DNA of 64,000 nucleotides from Tetrapisispora phaffii CBS 4417. Taxonomy: Eukaryota; Ascomycota; Saccharomycetes; Saccharomycetales; Saccharomycetaceae. The translations under genes were made by a program, and so were the position numbers. How positions within the stretch are numbered: the stretch's first letter is position 1; each line of letters opens with the position of its first letter. This document shows positions 39,735 to 49,822 of this stretch, one piece after another. The stretch spans positions 248,001 through 312,000 of the forward strand of contig NC_016529.1 of the NCBI RefSeq assembly GCF_000236905.1. Reading direction: 5' to 3'. The notes beneath the pieces are model-generated. The model ran no database searches. It was not told the origin of the DNA and saw nothing but the letters and a program-made list of their open reading frames with translations.

Positions 39735-41734
39735 TTTTAAATATATTTGTTTGTGTTTGAGTTTGCTTTGTTCGGCTAACGTAGTGTACGAAATTAGTAT
39801 CCAACAAGAAAGAAATGCAAACAATAAACTCAACTGAATATAATTCTTAAACTTCAAAAGTCACTTCTTCAAATATTAGCCAAAATTGGGTCTGCTTATA
39901 TACATTTTTTTTATGTATATCGTTTCTAAAAACACATCCATTGCATCCTTGCGTTTGTAAATAAACAAAAAATATAAAATATCCAGTGAAATAGAGGACA
40001 AAACACCGTAGATAGAGTGATGGAGTCTGTGTGTGTGTCTCAGTATCTTCCAAAGTAATTAACTTGACTGAAAACCAGTTACAATACTGCCAAATAATAA
40101 CAGAACAAGACAGCATATCAACTACTAAAAGAAGCAAATGGAAAATAGCCATTAGAGAGGCACATACTGAATAATAAGAAGTAGTACAATATCATTTTCA
40201 TAGACAAACATTAGAGAGTGTAGCGCAGCAAGCAAATGATAATTAGCAATGATACCTTCTTTAGGTCGTTGAGATTTTAATTAAAAATTACCAACTTACC
40301 CATGTTCATTATCAATTACTTCTCTGCTCTCTTTCTCTTTCTCCTATTGCAATCCGATGAGCTTTTCTTCTTAAGAGAGGTCTTAAGTTTAATTCTCTCA
40401 AAGGGAGATGTGAGCATGCAAGCTTCAACTCTGACAAGGAAAACTTAAGCATTAATTTACGCACCGTTAAAATGAGTTTAAAAGCTATACAAGACAATGT
40501 CAAATCAGTGTGTTATTCGGGGTTATATAATATTGAAAGAACGTAAATTCTGCAGCTTTGTTGTTGTTGTCATTGTAACTCTGCGTAAACAATCTCGAGA
40601 TCTTATTTTTCATTTTTCAATATTTTTTTTACAGGCCATCTCTCTTTTCAGTTCGAAATAAGAAAGTAGCGGAAAACAAAAACAAACAAAATAACAATGA
40701 CAACACAGCATTTCTTTTATTGTTATTTTGGAAATTAAATTTCGCAACTCTACGTTCAATTTTCTTCACTTAAGACCCCTCTTTACTGCCCCATTCCAGG
40801 TAATAGTATCTCTAAACAGTAAAAAATATTCTCTTTCTTCAAAAAGGGCACTATTTCAACTTTCTGCTCTAAAATTACGAATGTGCCTGTATAAATGGTA
40901 TTCAATCTTGGTAGCATGAACTGACCTTTACTGTATAGATTGGAGAAGGTTTTTATGTCTTAATGCCTTTGGCTCATTGTAGAGGAGTACTCAAGTTTCG
41001 TAGTAGCAGCACAGACAGTTCAATGTAGTTATTACAAGCTCGGAGTTTTATTAGTTGCTTTCTTGTCTGCCTAAACTCTGTAACCAATTAACCTCAGTAT
41101 AATATAAAAACCTAAAATAAGCTGTGATGTAAAACTTTCTGTTTCGAGAAATTATTTACTCAATGAGCTAGGTTAATTTATGTTATTGTATTTCCATATT
41201 TGCACTAAATTTCCTATTAAAATTATCTAATTAGCTTTTACAAGGCTTTCTTCTATTGTTATTATTTTGATTTAAATTTTAACATGAATATTCGAAAAAT
41301 ATCGCAGAGTTCATTTACCAGAGGATAATGGTATTTGTTCTTCAGAATCTATCTTATCATATATTTGATAAGACCTAATTAAGTAATAAAAAAGTGGCAT
41401 TATTTATTCATATTTTTGCTACGATCAATATATTTCTTCAATATTTCAATTTATCGAATTCATGGAAAAAAATAAATTAATAGGTATTCTAAGTGATTAG
41501 GGATAGTCATTGTAGTCTTCTTCACATGTGGCTTAACCCATAATGTATGCAGTTTGACATTTCTTTTGAGTAATATTATTCAAATAAAGATCATGGAACC
41601 AATAAATCTTTTAAAATGATCTCGTCTAACTTTTACAATATATTAAAGTATGCGTACTATATATATACATATATATTTATCAGGTCAAGCTCCTAAACAT
41701 TTCGTTGTTGTTTTTTATCAGAAATGGATTAGGA
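39735..41734. other. Long intergenic region PMP3 - DBP5
   Basis: About 2 kb without a supported protein gene. A 101-codon minus frame (39847-40152) upstream of PMP3 matches nothing I know. A candidate decayed tRNA lies near 40334-40409. TOM6, which lies between IRC23 and DBP5 in S. cerevisiae, was looked for by its conserved helix and not found. Confidence 0.5.
40334..40409 (+). pseudogene. Candidate decayed tRNA (Lys-CUU-like)
   Basis: Contains an anticodon-arm-like hairpin TTTTC-TTCTTAA-GAGAG (40363-40379) with U33, anticodon CTT and AA 3' of it, and a T-loop-like TTTAATT (from TTCGATT by two transitions) at the correct distance. The ends TCTCTTT and AAAGGGA can pair. D and T stems are broken, so it would not be functional. 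Low confidence. Confidence 0.3.
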
Positions 41735-43210
41735 TTATTCTTTCAATACTTTCTTTACAATAGTTTCGACTTCATCCCAATCATCAGTTGGAACACGAGT
41801 CATTTCTATATCACCGAAATACTTCTTGATGTTGGATAAGACACGGAATGATTGTTTGTCATAGACAAATGAAATGGCAACACCCTTTCTACCAAATCTA
41901 CCTGTTCTACCGATTCTATGGATATATGTAGCTGGGTCTGCTTCACCATTCAAGGTAGTAGGTAAATCGTAATTGACTACCATCGAAACAGATGGAATAT
42001 CAATGCCACGAGCTAATACGTTAGTAGTGATCAGGACTTTCGATCTTCCTTCTCTGAAATCATCAATTAATCTATCTCTATCACTACTATTTAAATCACC
42101 ATGCAATATAGAAACTTGATGACCTTCCTGTTTTAATTTACCGTATAATAGATTAGCAGTTTTCTTCGTAGAGACAAAAATGATCGATGAACCAATTGTC
42201 AATAAACCATATAACTCTGTTAACACTTCATATTTGTGAGTTTCATTATCACAATCCATGTATAATTGTTTGATTGCACTGACATTAACTTCATTTCTTT
42301 GCAATTCTACTGTGTTTGCCGATGGTACAACCTTTTTGGCATATTCTCTAACAGCTTCATCAAAAGTAGCACTGAATAATACTAATTGAGCAGTTTTTGG
42401 TAAAAATTTCTTAACACGAATACATTGATCACCTAAACCTTGCTTATCCAACATGTTATCGGCTTCATCTAAAACGTATACTTTAACACGGCTGACGTTT
42501 AACATTTTTCTACGCATTAAATCTAAAACTGTACCAGGGGTACCAACAATAATTTGTGCATTGATACCTTTATTCTTCTCATAAGAATCTGGGACAACTA
42601 ATTGAGAAGTAATTTTTGTAAATTTACCCATTTCTTGGATAACTTCCAACGTTTGTCTAGCCAATTCTCTGGCAGGAGCTAAACATATAGCCTGTGGTAA
42701 CTCTACAGTTTGATCAACACGACTCAACATGGTTAAAGAAAAAGCTGCTGTTTTACCGGTACCCGATTGGGATTGAGCTATCATATTTCTTGGTGGATTG
42801 CTTAATAGTAGTGGTAATGCTCTTTCTTGAATTTTAGATGGTTTTTGAAACTTCATTGCATATAAACCTTTTAATAATTCTGGTTCCAGACCTAATTCTT
42901 CAAAGGATTTGGCACTGAACAATGGAGAATTAGGATCAGCTTGAAGATCAGCTAATTTGACAGTGACTTCATATTCAGATTTAACCAAACTAGAATCAGT
43001 TTCTTCCTTGGTTTTCTTATCATCTCCGCTCTTATCAGCATCCTTACCGGCAAATTTATCTTCTATGATGGTCTTTGATTCAGCTACAACCTTTGGTTCA
43101 TTATCAGCTTCTTTTATCTCTTTGACATTTTTATCTTCAGATGAGTTGTTGTCAGCATCAATTTTTAATGATGCCAGTAAGCTGGCTGCGTCTTTCTTAT
43201 CCTCAGACAT
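41735..43210 (-). CDS. DBP5: DEAD-box RNA helicase Dbp5
   Basis: ATP-dependent helicase at the cytoplasmic face of the nuclear pore, activated by Gle1-IP6, which remodels mRNPs during export and also acts in translation termination. It has 491 residues (482 in S. cerevisiae). The acidic/Lys-rich N-terminal extension (about 1-95) precedes the core: Q-motif FQKPSKIQERALP, Walker A AQSQSGTGKTAAF (about 142), PARELARQ, VGTPGTVLDLM, VLDEADNML (about 244), LFSATF, STKKTANLL, VLITTNVLARGID and YIHRIGRTGRFGR (about 428). All motifs are intact. A Reb1 site lies about 210 bp upstream. Confidence 0.97.
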   Translation of the reverse strand: MSEDKKDAASLLASLKIDADNNSSEDKNVKEIKEADNEPKVVAESKTIIEDKFAGKDADKSGDDKKTKEETDSSLVKSEYEVTVKLADLQADPNSPLFSAKSFEELGLEPELLKGLYAMKFQKPSKIQERALPLLLSNPPRNMIAQSQSGTGKTAAFSLTMLSRVDQTVELPQAICLAPARELARQTLEVIQEMGKFTKITSQLVVPDSYEKNKGINAQIIVGTPGTVLDLMRRKMLNVSRVKVYVLDEADNMLDKQGLGDQCIRVKKFLPKTAQLVLFSATFDEAVREYAKKVVPSANTVELQRNEVNVSAIKQLYMDCDNETHKYEVLTELYGLLTIGSSIIFVSTKKTANLLYGKLKQEGHQVSILHGDLNSSDRDRLIDDFREGRSKVLITTNVLARGIDIPSVSMVVNYDLPTTLNGEADPATYIHRIGRTGRFGRKGVAISFVYDKQSFRVLSNIKKYFGDIEMTRVPTDDWDEVETIVKKVLKE

Positions 43211-43419
43211 TCTCAGTTATATGTTTAGCTTACGTTGTAGTTATTACTACAGGGTTCGAGACAAGTTTGAACTAATATTTAGTTCAAAACGGTAAAATCG
43301 AAATAACCATTTATTCCTCTTTATCATATGTTTATAGTTTCTTATTTTATATGTCTTCATCATTTAAAGCATCTCGAAAGTTTTCTGAAACTGAAATTAA
43401 ATTGAAGTTCTCAAAGCAA

Positions 43420-43427
43420 CGGGTAAC
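43420..43427. promoter_or_regulatory. Reb1 site upstream of DBP5
   Basis: CGGGTAAC, a full match to the Reb1 consensus, about 210 bp upstream of the DBP5 ATG and 30 bp from the 3' end of tRNA-Glu. Confidence 0.6.
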
Positions 43428-43458
43428 TACAGTTTTGTTAAAAAATTTAAAAAATAAA

Positions 43459-43530
43459 CTCCGAAACGGGGAGTCGAACCCCGGTCTCCACGGTGAGAGC
43501 GTGATGTGATAGCCGTTACACTACATCGGA
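43459..43530 (-). tRNA. tRNA-Glu (anticodon CUC)
   Basis: 72-nt cloverleaf on the minus strand. Anticodon arm TCACG-CTCTCAC-CGTGG gives CTC (Glu, codon GAG). T arm CGGGG-TTCGACT-CCCCG is perfect and the A and B boxes are intact. Acceptor TCCGATG with TTTCGGA has a U-U mismatch at 6:67 and a G-U at 7:66. A T-rich stretch follows the 3' end on the minus strand (rc of the A/T-rich run at 43440-43458). No intron. Confidence 0.93.
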
Positions 43531-44709
43531 TTTTCTTGTATGTTTAGGTAGTAATTTTAGCGGACTATCACAACACCATAGTGCAATAGTAAAAGTTCTA
43601 TAAAAATCTTTATAGCTTACTGTTGGAAATGACACTGGTCGTATAAGTGACTATAAGATACCAGATATTACCTCTTTACGAGACTATTGTTGTAAAACTG
43701 AAACAATAAGTCCTCACGAGAATGTAATAGCAGAATTTCTAATGCATAAATAGTACTGTAGAACCATCAGTCTGCCGTACGTGTCCAACGAGACGACGTC
43801 ATCGAGTTGAGCACGAACGGTAGATTGAAATATTATGTATATATAAACCTCGGTAATCAATAGTTAACAATTCATTGATCCAGGTCCAAGAGACCAGAGA
43901 GATTAATCTAATTATATAGTATATGAGCTAACAACATTTTAATATATTAAAGCAATGAATTCATCTATTGAGCACTTACTGTCAAAATAACTGTAGTGAC
44001 AAAACTAAGTGTTTATGACACTTTAAGTTCAGAACCAATTGATCACTTACTCGTGGGAAAGAAGGGTCTAGTACAATCTTTCAAATGATAGATGAAAACT
44101 TTTCACTATAATGTAAATGGCTATGTGATAAACACAGATGTACAATACAGAAGTAACGGTCTTAGGAGAATGACTAAACACCTAATGTGTTCACTCAAGT
44201 ATGAGAAAACTTATATATTAAGAGGACATCTAACTCTATATAGAACTGTTTAAAAAATACTAATAAGAGACCAATCCATTATTTAACTATTAAGAAGATG
44301 GACTACTCGAAAGCAACTAAAGTGACTAATGGCACTAACATAGAAGTTGGTACTAACCAACATAAGCTTGTTTCTCCACATATTCTTTGTAATAGCAGAT
44401 TGTAAATAGTGATAATAGGGAATTGAATTCCCAATTTGGGCGATTCAATCTGTTAGCAATTTGAATAACACAGAGATATTTGAATTGGTAATGACCCAGA
44501 TAGACTGATTCAAATTGCATCCTGCTATTAATCACACTCCGGATCAAATAACACTCAAAAATCATAAAGATATTGTAAAGTTTGGTCACTTCTATATTAT
44601 ATGAACAATTTAAAAAAAAAGATATACATTACTACCAATTATACACTTCAAACTTATATAACAAATTCTAAACTAACTCTATATCATTTTTAAAAGATAT
44701 GGATAATAA
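43531..44709. other. Intergenic tRNA-Glu - RAT1
   Basis: About 1.2 kb. Holds the candidate solo LTR next to tRNA-Glu. The remainder is unassigned. STD1/MTH1 occupies this slot in S. cerevisiae; one short minus frame (44353-44589) was compared with it and not accepted. Confidence 0.5.
43621..43974. mobile_element. Candidate solo LTR of a Ty-like retrotransposon
   Basis: A 354-bp segment begins TGTTGGAA and ends CA, flanked by a 5-bp direct repeat CTTAC (43616-43620 and 43975-43979), as expected of a target-site duplication. It starts 91 bp upstream of the 5' end of tRNA-Glu, in the window preferred by Ty1/Ty4-type integrases, and has an internal TATATATAAAC. Against it: the ends are not the usual TGTTGG...CCAACA pair, and no second copy is in the window for comparison. 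Orientation is uncertain. Confidence 0.4.
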
Positions 44710-47700
44710 TCAATATCTTCTTTGATTTTGGTTTGGTCTATCTCTGTTCGAATTCTCGTTTCTTTTATTGTTATAACCACCACCGTATCTACGGTTGTCA
44801 TAACCACCTCTTTGTGAATTATTCCCACTATTTCCATAATTTCCGTTATTGTTACCTCTATAATTTTGAGGGTTAAAACGTCCTCCATAGTTATTGTTTT
44901 GAAATTGGCCATAATTACCTTTATCATAACGATTTGAACTTTGTGAGTTGTTCTGATGGTTATTATAATTCCTATTATAGTTATTATTATAGTTATTATA
45001 ATTATTATAGTTGTTATAATTATTGTTATTGTTATTGTAGTCATTGTTATTATAATTATTATAGTTGTTATTATAGTTGTTATTGTTATTGTAGTCATTG
45101 TTATTATAATGTCTATTATCATTATTGTAACTATCAGCATAATTATTATTGTATCCAATATATCCCGTATTCATTTGTGGTGCTCTATTTCCTTGTTCTT
45201 CAAAGTGAAAATATGACTTATAACCACCCATTCTTGGCTTATATTGAGTTGTCCCACTTGGTCCAGAAGGTACTTTATTTTCTTTCATTTCATCCCCAAA
45301 GTTTCTTGTATTTCTATAGAAGTTGCGGTTTTGTCTACTCTTTATAGAATCTATATCATATTGTGATAACATTGGAGTTGAAGGAATAAAACCATTTAAT
45401 AGAAGAGATTTGTTATTGGAAGGTAAAGGTAATAACCTATAGCCCATTTTCAAAAATAGGTTGGTAGAAATAGTTGGGAGATCATCCGTTTCAATTGGAC
45501 ACAACAGTTTACTGTTAAGTTCAAAACCTTCCGTATCTTTACTTACGAAACCACTTAGACCACTTTTAAAATGACTGAAAAAGAACTCTTTCTCAGCATC
45601 GACTTTTTCTGTATACATGTCCTTTACAAACTGGTCATAGTTAGCATTTTTATTACTTATCACCAAAATTGCCTTTTTTCTAACATTTCTAGATTTTTCT
45701 TGATCACTTAAAAATTCATACTTAGAGCGAACAGCTTTTAATAATCTTGTTTCATCAATGAAGGGCAACAGTGCAATACCTTGCCACGACATCTTTTTAC
45801 CGTTCATATCAATAGGAAATTGTTCCGGATAAAAGTCAATGATTTCTGATTTAGGATCACTCATCAGAGGACGGAAAATTTCAGGTAATGTATGACCTGA
45901 TGCAGCAGGCATAACACTCATCAGTTGTTCAAATGGTAAAAATGGTTCGCCTAAGTCAAATTTAATAGATATATCTGTCAAATTGGTAAAGTCAGCTGCA
46001 AATGGTGCATAGTGGTATGGATAATACCAATTCCATGAGGCACATCCTTGGTAATAATATAATAAAACCCAAGAAACACCTTCGATATAATATCTTACTA
46101 CGTCTTTTTTTAACTGATCAATATCATGTTCATCTACATTGAATTTTGAAGCATAATATCTTTCTCTGAAACCTGGTTCATATAATTTTACATAATCGTC
46201 TGTATCAATCACACCACTTACGGTATCCGAATTGATATTAGCGGAGGGTACGTTAGAAATAGCACTCAATAAATGTTCTTGCTTATTATTTTGTTCTATT
46301 TCATTTTTAACATTTTCTTCCATATTCTCTTCTTCCTCTTCTTCCTCTGCTTCTTCATCCAGAATTTCTGAAATGATTTCATTTTTTATTTCATCATCCA
46401 AGGTATCAGTCGTTTTCGAATTCTCATCTGTCTTAATTTTTTTACTGGTATCATTTTCAGTTTCTTGTTCAGTTTCAAGAGTATGTTTTCTGGCATTAAT
46501 TTTTTTTCTTATTAATTCCGCAGCAGATAGATTTGCTTTGTTGGCTTCATCTATTATTTTTTCTACGCCTTGTTCTTTAATATCCTTTTCAAGTTTGTTG
46601 TTTAGCTCATTTTGCGCTTTGACGATAGCAATGGCATCTTTATCACCTTCATTGGCCAGCATCAATTCCTTTTTTAGTCTGACCATATCACTGGTTGTCA
46701 AATTCCATGAACCTGCAGCTAATGCACCACTGGTATCATATAATTGTAACTGCTCAGTAACATTTGTTGGATGTCTATCCTGTCCTTTAGATATATTTTT
46801 TCTGTCTATTCTTTGTTGTTTTTTCCTTTCCATGCTTTCTTTCTTTCTAACTTCTTGCAAATGTCTTGTCTTGAATATATCTGCCTCACGAGAACCTAGT
46901 TGGCTCAATAAAAGTTCAACAGATTCTAAATTTAATTCACCATCACAGGTCATGTATGTTTTCAGATTCGGTAGTATTCTTTTCCATATATCCAACAGAA
47001 TGTCAATACTATTTTCCCTGACATCTAAGCACGGTAGATGCGGCAAGAAGTCGTTACCACAGAAGAAACACATGAAAACCCAGTCATCAATCGCTCTTTC
47101 AATATCAAATGGAAATGATAATCGTGGAACCCATAATTCAGCCGATAAATATTCTCTTAAAACATTAATATGCAACCACAAGAATGGTTTCTGAGAGTCT
47201 TCTTTTGTAATTAACTGTTTTTCTTCTTCAGTCATATCTAGACCATCTTTAAAATTATGTTTCTTTGGCTTACTGCCTTGGGCAAAAACATCTTCTCTCA
47301 ATATTTTAAAATGAGGTTCATGAGTAGCTAAACCCAAGAAAATTAAATCTGCATCTAAACCATAAATACAATGTGTTGTATTTGGATTATATTCTGGATC
47401 AGCTCGTTGGGCCCTAATAAAATTCATCAACTTATGCTCACCTTCACCTGGTACAGTGGCATCGCTGATAATAACTTGTAAGTTTTTCCAACCTGGGTCC
47501 GTCGACAATTTAAAGGCAGTCCAATAACGTAAAGCTGCCGCTAACTTATCCATAAATGGTGTACCAGGTGTAATTGCATTTGAATCCCAAGTTTTCTTCT
47601 GTTTCACAGCTTCATCAATCACTTGACCAGCAGCCTCCTTATCTTTCAAAATTTCTTCTCTAGCTTCATTTTCAAATTTTGCATCCCTGGCACTTCTAAA

Positions 47701-48051
47701 TCTACGTGCTCTTTGTTGATTCATTTTTGCACGAGGTGCAACACCATCTACAGCAATCATCAATACTTTACGAGGTCTTGCCATGTTCAGGACTCTGTTT
47801 GTATATTCGAAAACGGCCAACAACATTTCATCTTCAGTTTCCGGAGGAGGTCTGTTCTCTGGATGAGAACACGGATGGACAATACCATTCATATCCAGAT
47901 ATAAATTATCTAATTCGCCATTAGGATTCTCGGAAGAATAATCAATTGGTAAAGCAACACCATCAACTATCTGAGGTGTCTCTTCTAACACAGGCGAGAT
48001 AATCTTTGGATACTTCCTTGATAACCATCTGAAAAACGATGGAACACCCAT
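44710..48051 (-). CDS. RAT1: Nuclear 5'-3' exoribonuclease Rat1
   Basis: XRN2-type exonuclease that, with Rai1, drives torpedo termination of RNA polymerase II and trims rRNA and snoRNA. It has 1113 residues (about 1006 in S. cerevisiae). The catalytic N terminus is intact: MGVPSFFRWLSRKYP, YLDMNGIVHPCSHPE (about 48), VPGEGEHKLMNFIRAQ (about 203) and YGLDADLIFLGLATHEPH (about 232). The second conserved region has FCGNDFLPHLP (about 333) and GVSWVLLYYYQGCASWNWYYPYHYAPFA (about 665). An acidic Glu-rich linker lies at about 570-590. The C-terminal tail beyond about residue 985 is Asn/Tyr-rich and then Arg/Gly-rich, and accounts for the extra length. YOR048C by synteny. Confidence 0.95.
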   Translation of the reverse strand: MGVPSFFRWLSRKYPKIISPVLEETPQIVDGVALPIDYSSENPNGELDNLYLDMNGIVHPCSHPENRPPPETEDEMLLAVFEYTNRVLNMARPRKVLMIAVDGVAPRAKMNQQRARRFRSARDAKFENEAREEILKDKEAAGQVIDEAVKQKKTWDSNAITPGTPFMDKLAAALRYWTAFKLSTDPGWKNLQVIISDATVPGEGEHKLMNFIRAQRADPEYNPNTTHCIYGLDADLIFLGLATHEPHFKILREDVFAQGSKPKKHNFKDGLDMTEEEKQLITKEDSQKPFLWLHINVLREYLSAELWVPRLSFPFDIERAIDDWVFMCFFCGNDFLPHLPCLDVRENSIDILLDIWKRILPNLKTYMTCDGELNLESVELLLSQLGSREADIFKTRHLQEVRKKESMERKKQQRIDRKNISKGQDRHPTNVTEQLQLYDTSGALAAGSWNLTTSDMVRLKKELMLANEGDKDAIAIVKAQNELNNKLEKDIKEQGVEKIIDEANKANLSAAELIRKKINARKHTLETEQETENDTSKKIKTDENSKTTDTLDDEIKNEIISEILDEEAEEEEEEENMEENVKNEIEQNNKQEHLLSAISNVPSANINSDTVSGVIDTDDYVKLYEPGFRERYYASKFNVDEHDIDQLKKDVVRYYIEGVSWVLLYYYQGCASWNWYYPYHYAPFAADFTNLTDISIKFDLGEPFLPFEQLMSVMPAASGHTLPEIFRPLMSDPKSEIIDFYPEQFPIDMNGKKMSWQGIALLPFIDETRLLKAVRSKYEFLSDQEKSRNVRKKAILVISNKNANYDQFVKDMYTEKVDAEKEFFFSHFKSGLSGFVSKDTEGFELNSKLLCPIETDDLPTISTNLFLKMGYRLLPLPSNNKSLLLNGFIPSTPMLSQYDIDSIKSRQNRNFYRNTRNFGDEMKENKVPSGPSGTTQYKPRMGGYKSYFHFEEQGNRAPQMNTGYIGYNNNYADSYNNDNRHYNNNDYNNNNNYNNNYNNYNNNDYNNNNNNYNNYNNYNNYNNNYNRNYNNHQNNSQSSNRYDKGNYGQFQNNNYGGRFNPQNYRGNNNGNYGNSGNNSQRGGYDNRRYGGGYNNKRNENSNRDRPNQNQRRY
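44950..45155. repeat. AAT/TAT-type trinucleotide array coding the Asn/Tyr-rich Rat1 tail
   Basis: Imperfect repeats of (minus-strand) TATAAT/AACAAT/GACTACAAT units encode runs such as NNNYNN and NDYNN. Other frames of the same stretch are open purely because of the repeat. Confidence 0.85.
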
Positions 48052-48574
48052 TTTATTACAGCCTATTCTTCACTTAATTCCTTTATTTTGTAATTATAAA
48101 CCAATGAAAGCAATATAAGAGTCAAGTTACATATACATATTTATATTATTACATCTAAATTAAATATTCACAATACAGTTGTAGTATTTAATATGTGAAG
48201 GTTAATTTTCGAAAAATTTTTAAGCAATATCTTTAAAGCGGTTTAAGAAATTCCATTGTAACGATATGATATTAAGAGATGTCAGAAACTATTTTAATGA
48301 TTAATATTTATATTTATATTTCTATGAAATCGTATTGTATTGGTTTTATTGGTTTTATTGTTTTATTAATAATTAAATTATTTAAATGCAATGTTACACA
48401 ATATTATAGATTGAATGATAATTAAAGAATTAAAATGGTATTATGTATGAATGATCGTAGGAATAAATGTATTAAAGTTATTGGTATCGTTAGTGTTGAA
48501 CTGTAAGGAACGTCTTTTGAGAATTATATTAAAGGGCAGAGTTTGTTATTAGTTTTAACTGCTATTCGATTAAG
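48052..48574. other. Intergenic RAT1 promoter / RSB1 3' region
   Basis: About 520 bp, very AT-rich, with GGTTTTATT direct repeats near 48340-48362. No gene seen. Confidence 0.55.
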
Positions 48575-49822
48575 TTATGTGTTCTTGTTCATCATCTCGC
48601 ATGTGCTGTTCTTGTTCTTGCTCTTGCTCATTTGGTTTTCATTATTTCTTACCACCAAAAGAAAATAGTTTTTATTTAGGTGAACCTTGTCAGGAACATG
48701 CATATTTATATGTAAGTTTGGATGAGTAACATTATGAACAACACCTTGGAAGATATTTCTGTTGGAGTCTGAATCATCCTCTTTTTCTTCTAGATCTTCA
48801 TTTAAGTTAGAGGCACTGCTGTTAGTTTCTTCATCGTGACGACCTTCAGGATCGGTCTTACCGGATGTGATTGGAATATGGTAGGTTCTACCCAAGAAAG
48901 CAAAACCCGGGTGGAAGACAGCCATTATGGTAGTACACAATGAGATCATAATACCATCCAATGGAATAAAATACCATTCGTGGGTGATAATATAACCTCT
49001 GAAACCTTGTGCTAATTCAGCCAATCTGTAACAACAACGGGTGAAGACACATAAGACAGCGACAGTAAACGCTAAAGAAAAGTAATTAAACTGCCATCTC
49101 TCAGTACCCTTTCTTAAATCATGGAATTTTGCTCTGTATAGGGGTTCAATCTCAGCTTGGCTAAGTTTCAATAATTTGAAAGATGGTCTTGAAGCATTGG
49201 CATATTCCATTCTCGTTTTGACGTAGACAACGTAGAAGAAATGGCACAATAAAATTATAAAGATGGATAAAGTAGCAACTTGTAGAGCCAAACCAGCGAC
49301 AAAGATATTAGTACCGTGCTGGGTAGACATATGTTGATTGACGGCAACACCAGCGACACCACCACCAGCAGCTTGAACAACTAGTGAGACAATATCACAT
49401 AAAATGAAAAAATAGGAATAAATCATTGGAGAAGGTAGCAGGGAGAATCTATGGCCATAAATTTCAATCAGTTTAGCTAATTGATAATACATGCCACCCA
49501 TTGTGAAAACTGGAGCGATAGTAAGACAAATGAATTGCAGAAGATAACCATTTTCAGAGTAAACGTTGAAATGGGACCAAGTTCTACCAATGTAACCTAA
49601 CAGTTCTAATATACTAGCACAAATATAAGCGGAAGAAAACCACCATTGTTTTAAGTATAACATAAACACATGGGTCCCCAGAAGAATAGACCAAATTGCG
49701 ATCATGGCACCATTGAACCTTAAGTTAGGAACCAAACCACTATAAAATGATTCACCGTCTGAGATTTTATCTTTTTTCTGTAGTAATGCAATAGCAGCGA
49801 TAGCAGTTTGATTGAACGACAT
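48575..49822 (-). CDS. RSB1: Sphingoid long-chain-base transporter/translocase Rsb1 (RTA1 family)
   Basis: Seven-helix plasma-membrane protein of the RTA1-like family that confers resistance to sphingoid bases, promoting their efflux or translocation. It has 415 residues from ATG 49822 (354-382 in S. cerevisiae); the frame runs six codons further without ATG. Hydrophobic segments are at about 38-57, 67-83, 98-119, 138-160 (with AAGGGVAGVAV after it), 176-199, 248-268 and 287-306. Family landmarks are LLGYIGRTWS (about 77) and CRCCYRLAELAQGF-like TRCCYRLAELAQGF (about 263), both typical of RTA1 proteins. The tail is hydrophilic. A near-consensus PDRE lies about 530 bp upstream. YOR049C, next to RAT1. 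Confidence 0.92.
   Translation of the reverse strand: MSFNQTAIAAIALLQKKDKISDGESFYSGLVPNLRFNGAMIAIWSILLGTHVFMLYLKQWWFSSAYICASILELLGYIGRTWSHFNVYSENGYLLQFICLTIAPVFTMGGMYYQLAKLIEIYGHRFSLLPSPMIYSYFFILCDIVSLVVQAAGGGVAGVAVNQHMSTQHGTNIFVAGLALQVATLSIFIILLCHFFYVVYVKTRMEYANASRPSFKLLKLSQAEIEPLYRAKFHDLRKGTERWQFNYFSLAFTVAVLCVFTRCCYRLAELAQGFRGYIITHEWYFIPLDGIMISLCTTIMAVFHPGFAFLGRTYHIPITSGKTDPEGRHDEETNSSASNLNEDLEEKEDDSDSNRNIFQGVVHNVTHPNLHINMHVPDKVHLNKNYFLLVVRNNENQMSKSKNKNSTCEMMNKNT

Noticed and set aside
39847..40152. 101-codon minus frame upstream of PMP3
   Set aside because: No recognisable family and hydrophobic by AT-rich codon bias; ends just upstream of PMP3, more likely promoter sequence.
39735..41734. 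TOM6 between IRC23-like and DBP5
   Set aside because: The conserved FKESPLYT-type helix was not found in any frame I read; it may be elsewhere or lost.
44353..44589. STD1/MTH1 relic on the minus strand between DBP5 and RAT1
   Set aside because: The position fits, but only a short L-x-R-P-x-W resemblance was seen; too little to call.
44679..45216. Long frames in other phases over the RAT1 3' end
   Set aside because: They are open only because of the trinucleotide repeat coding the Asn/Tyr tail.
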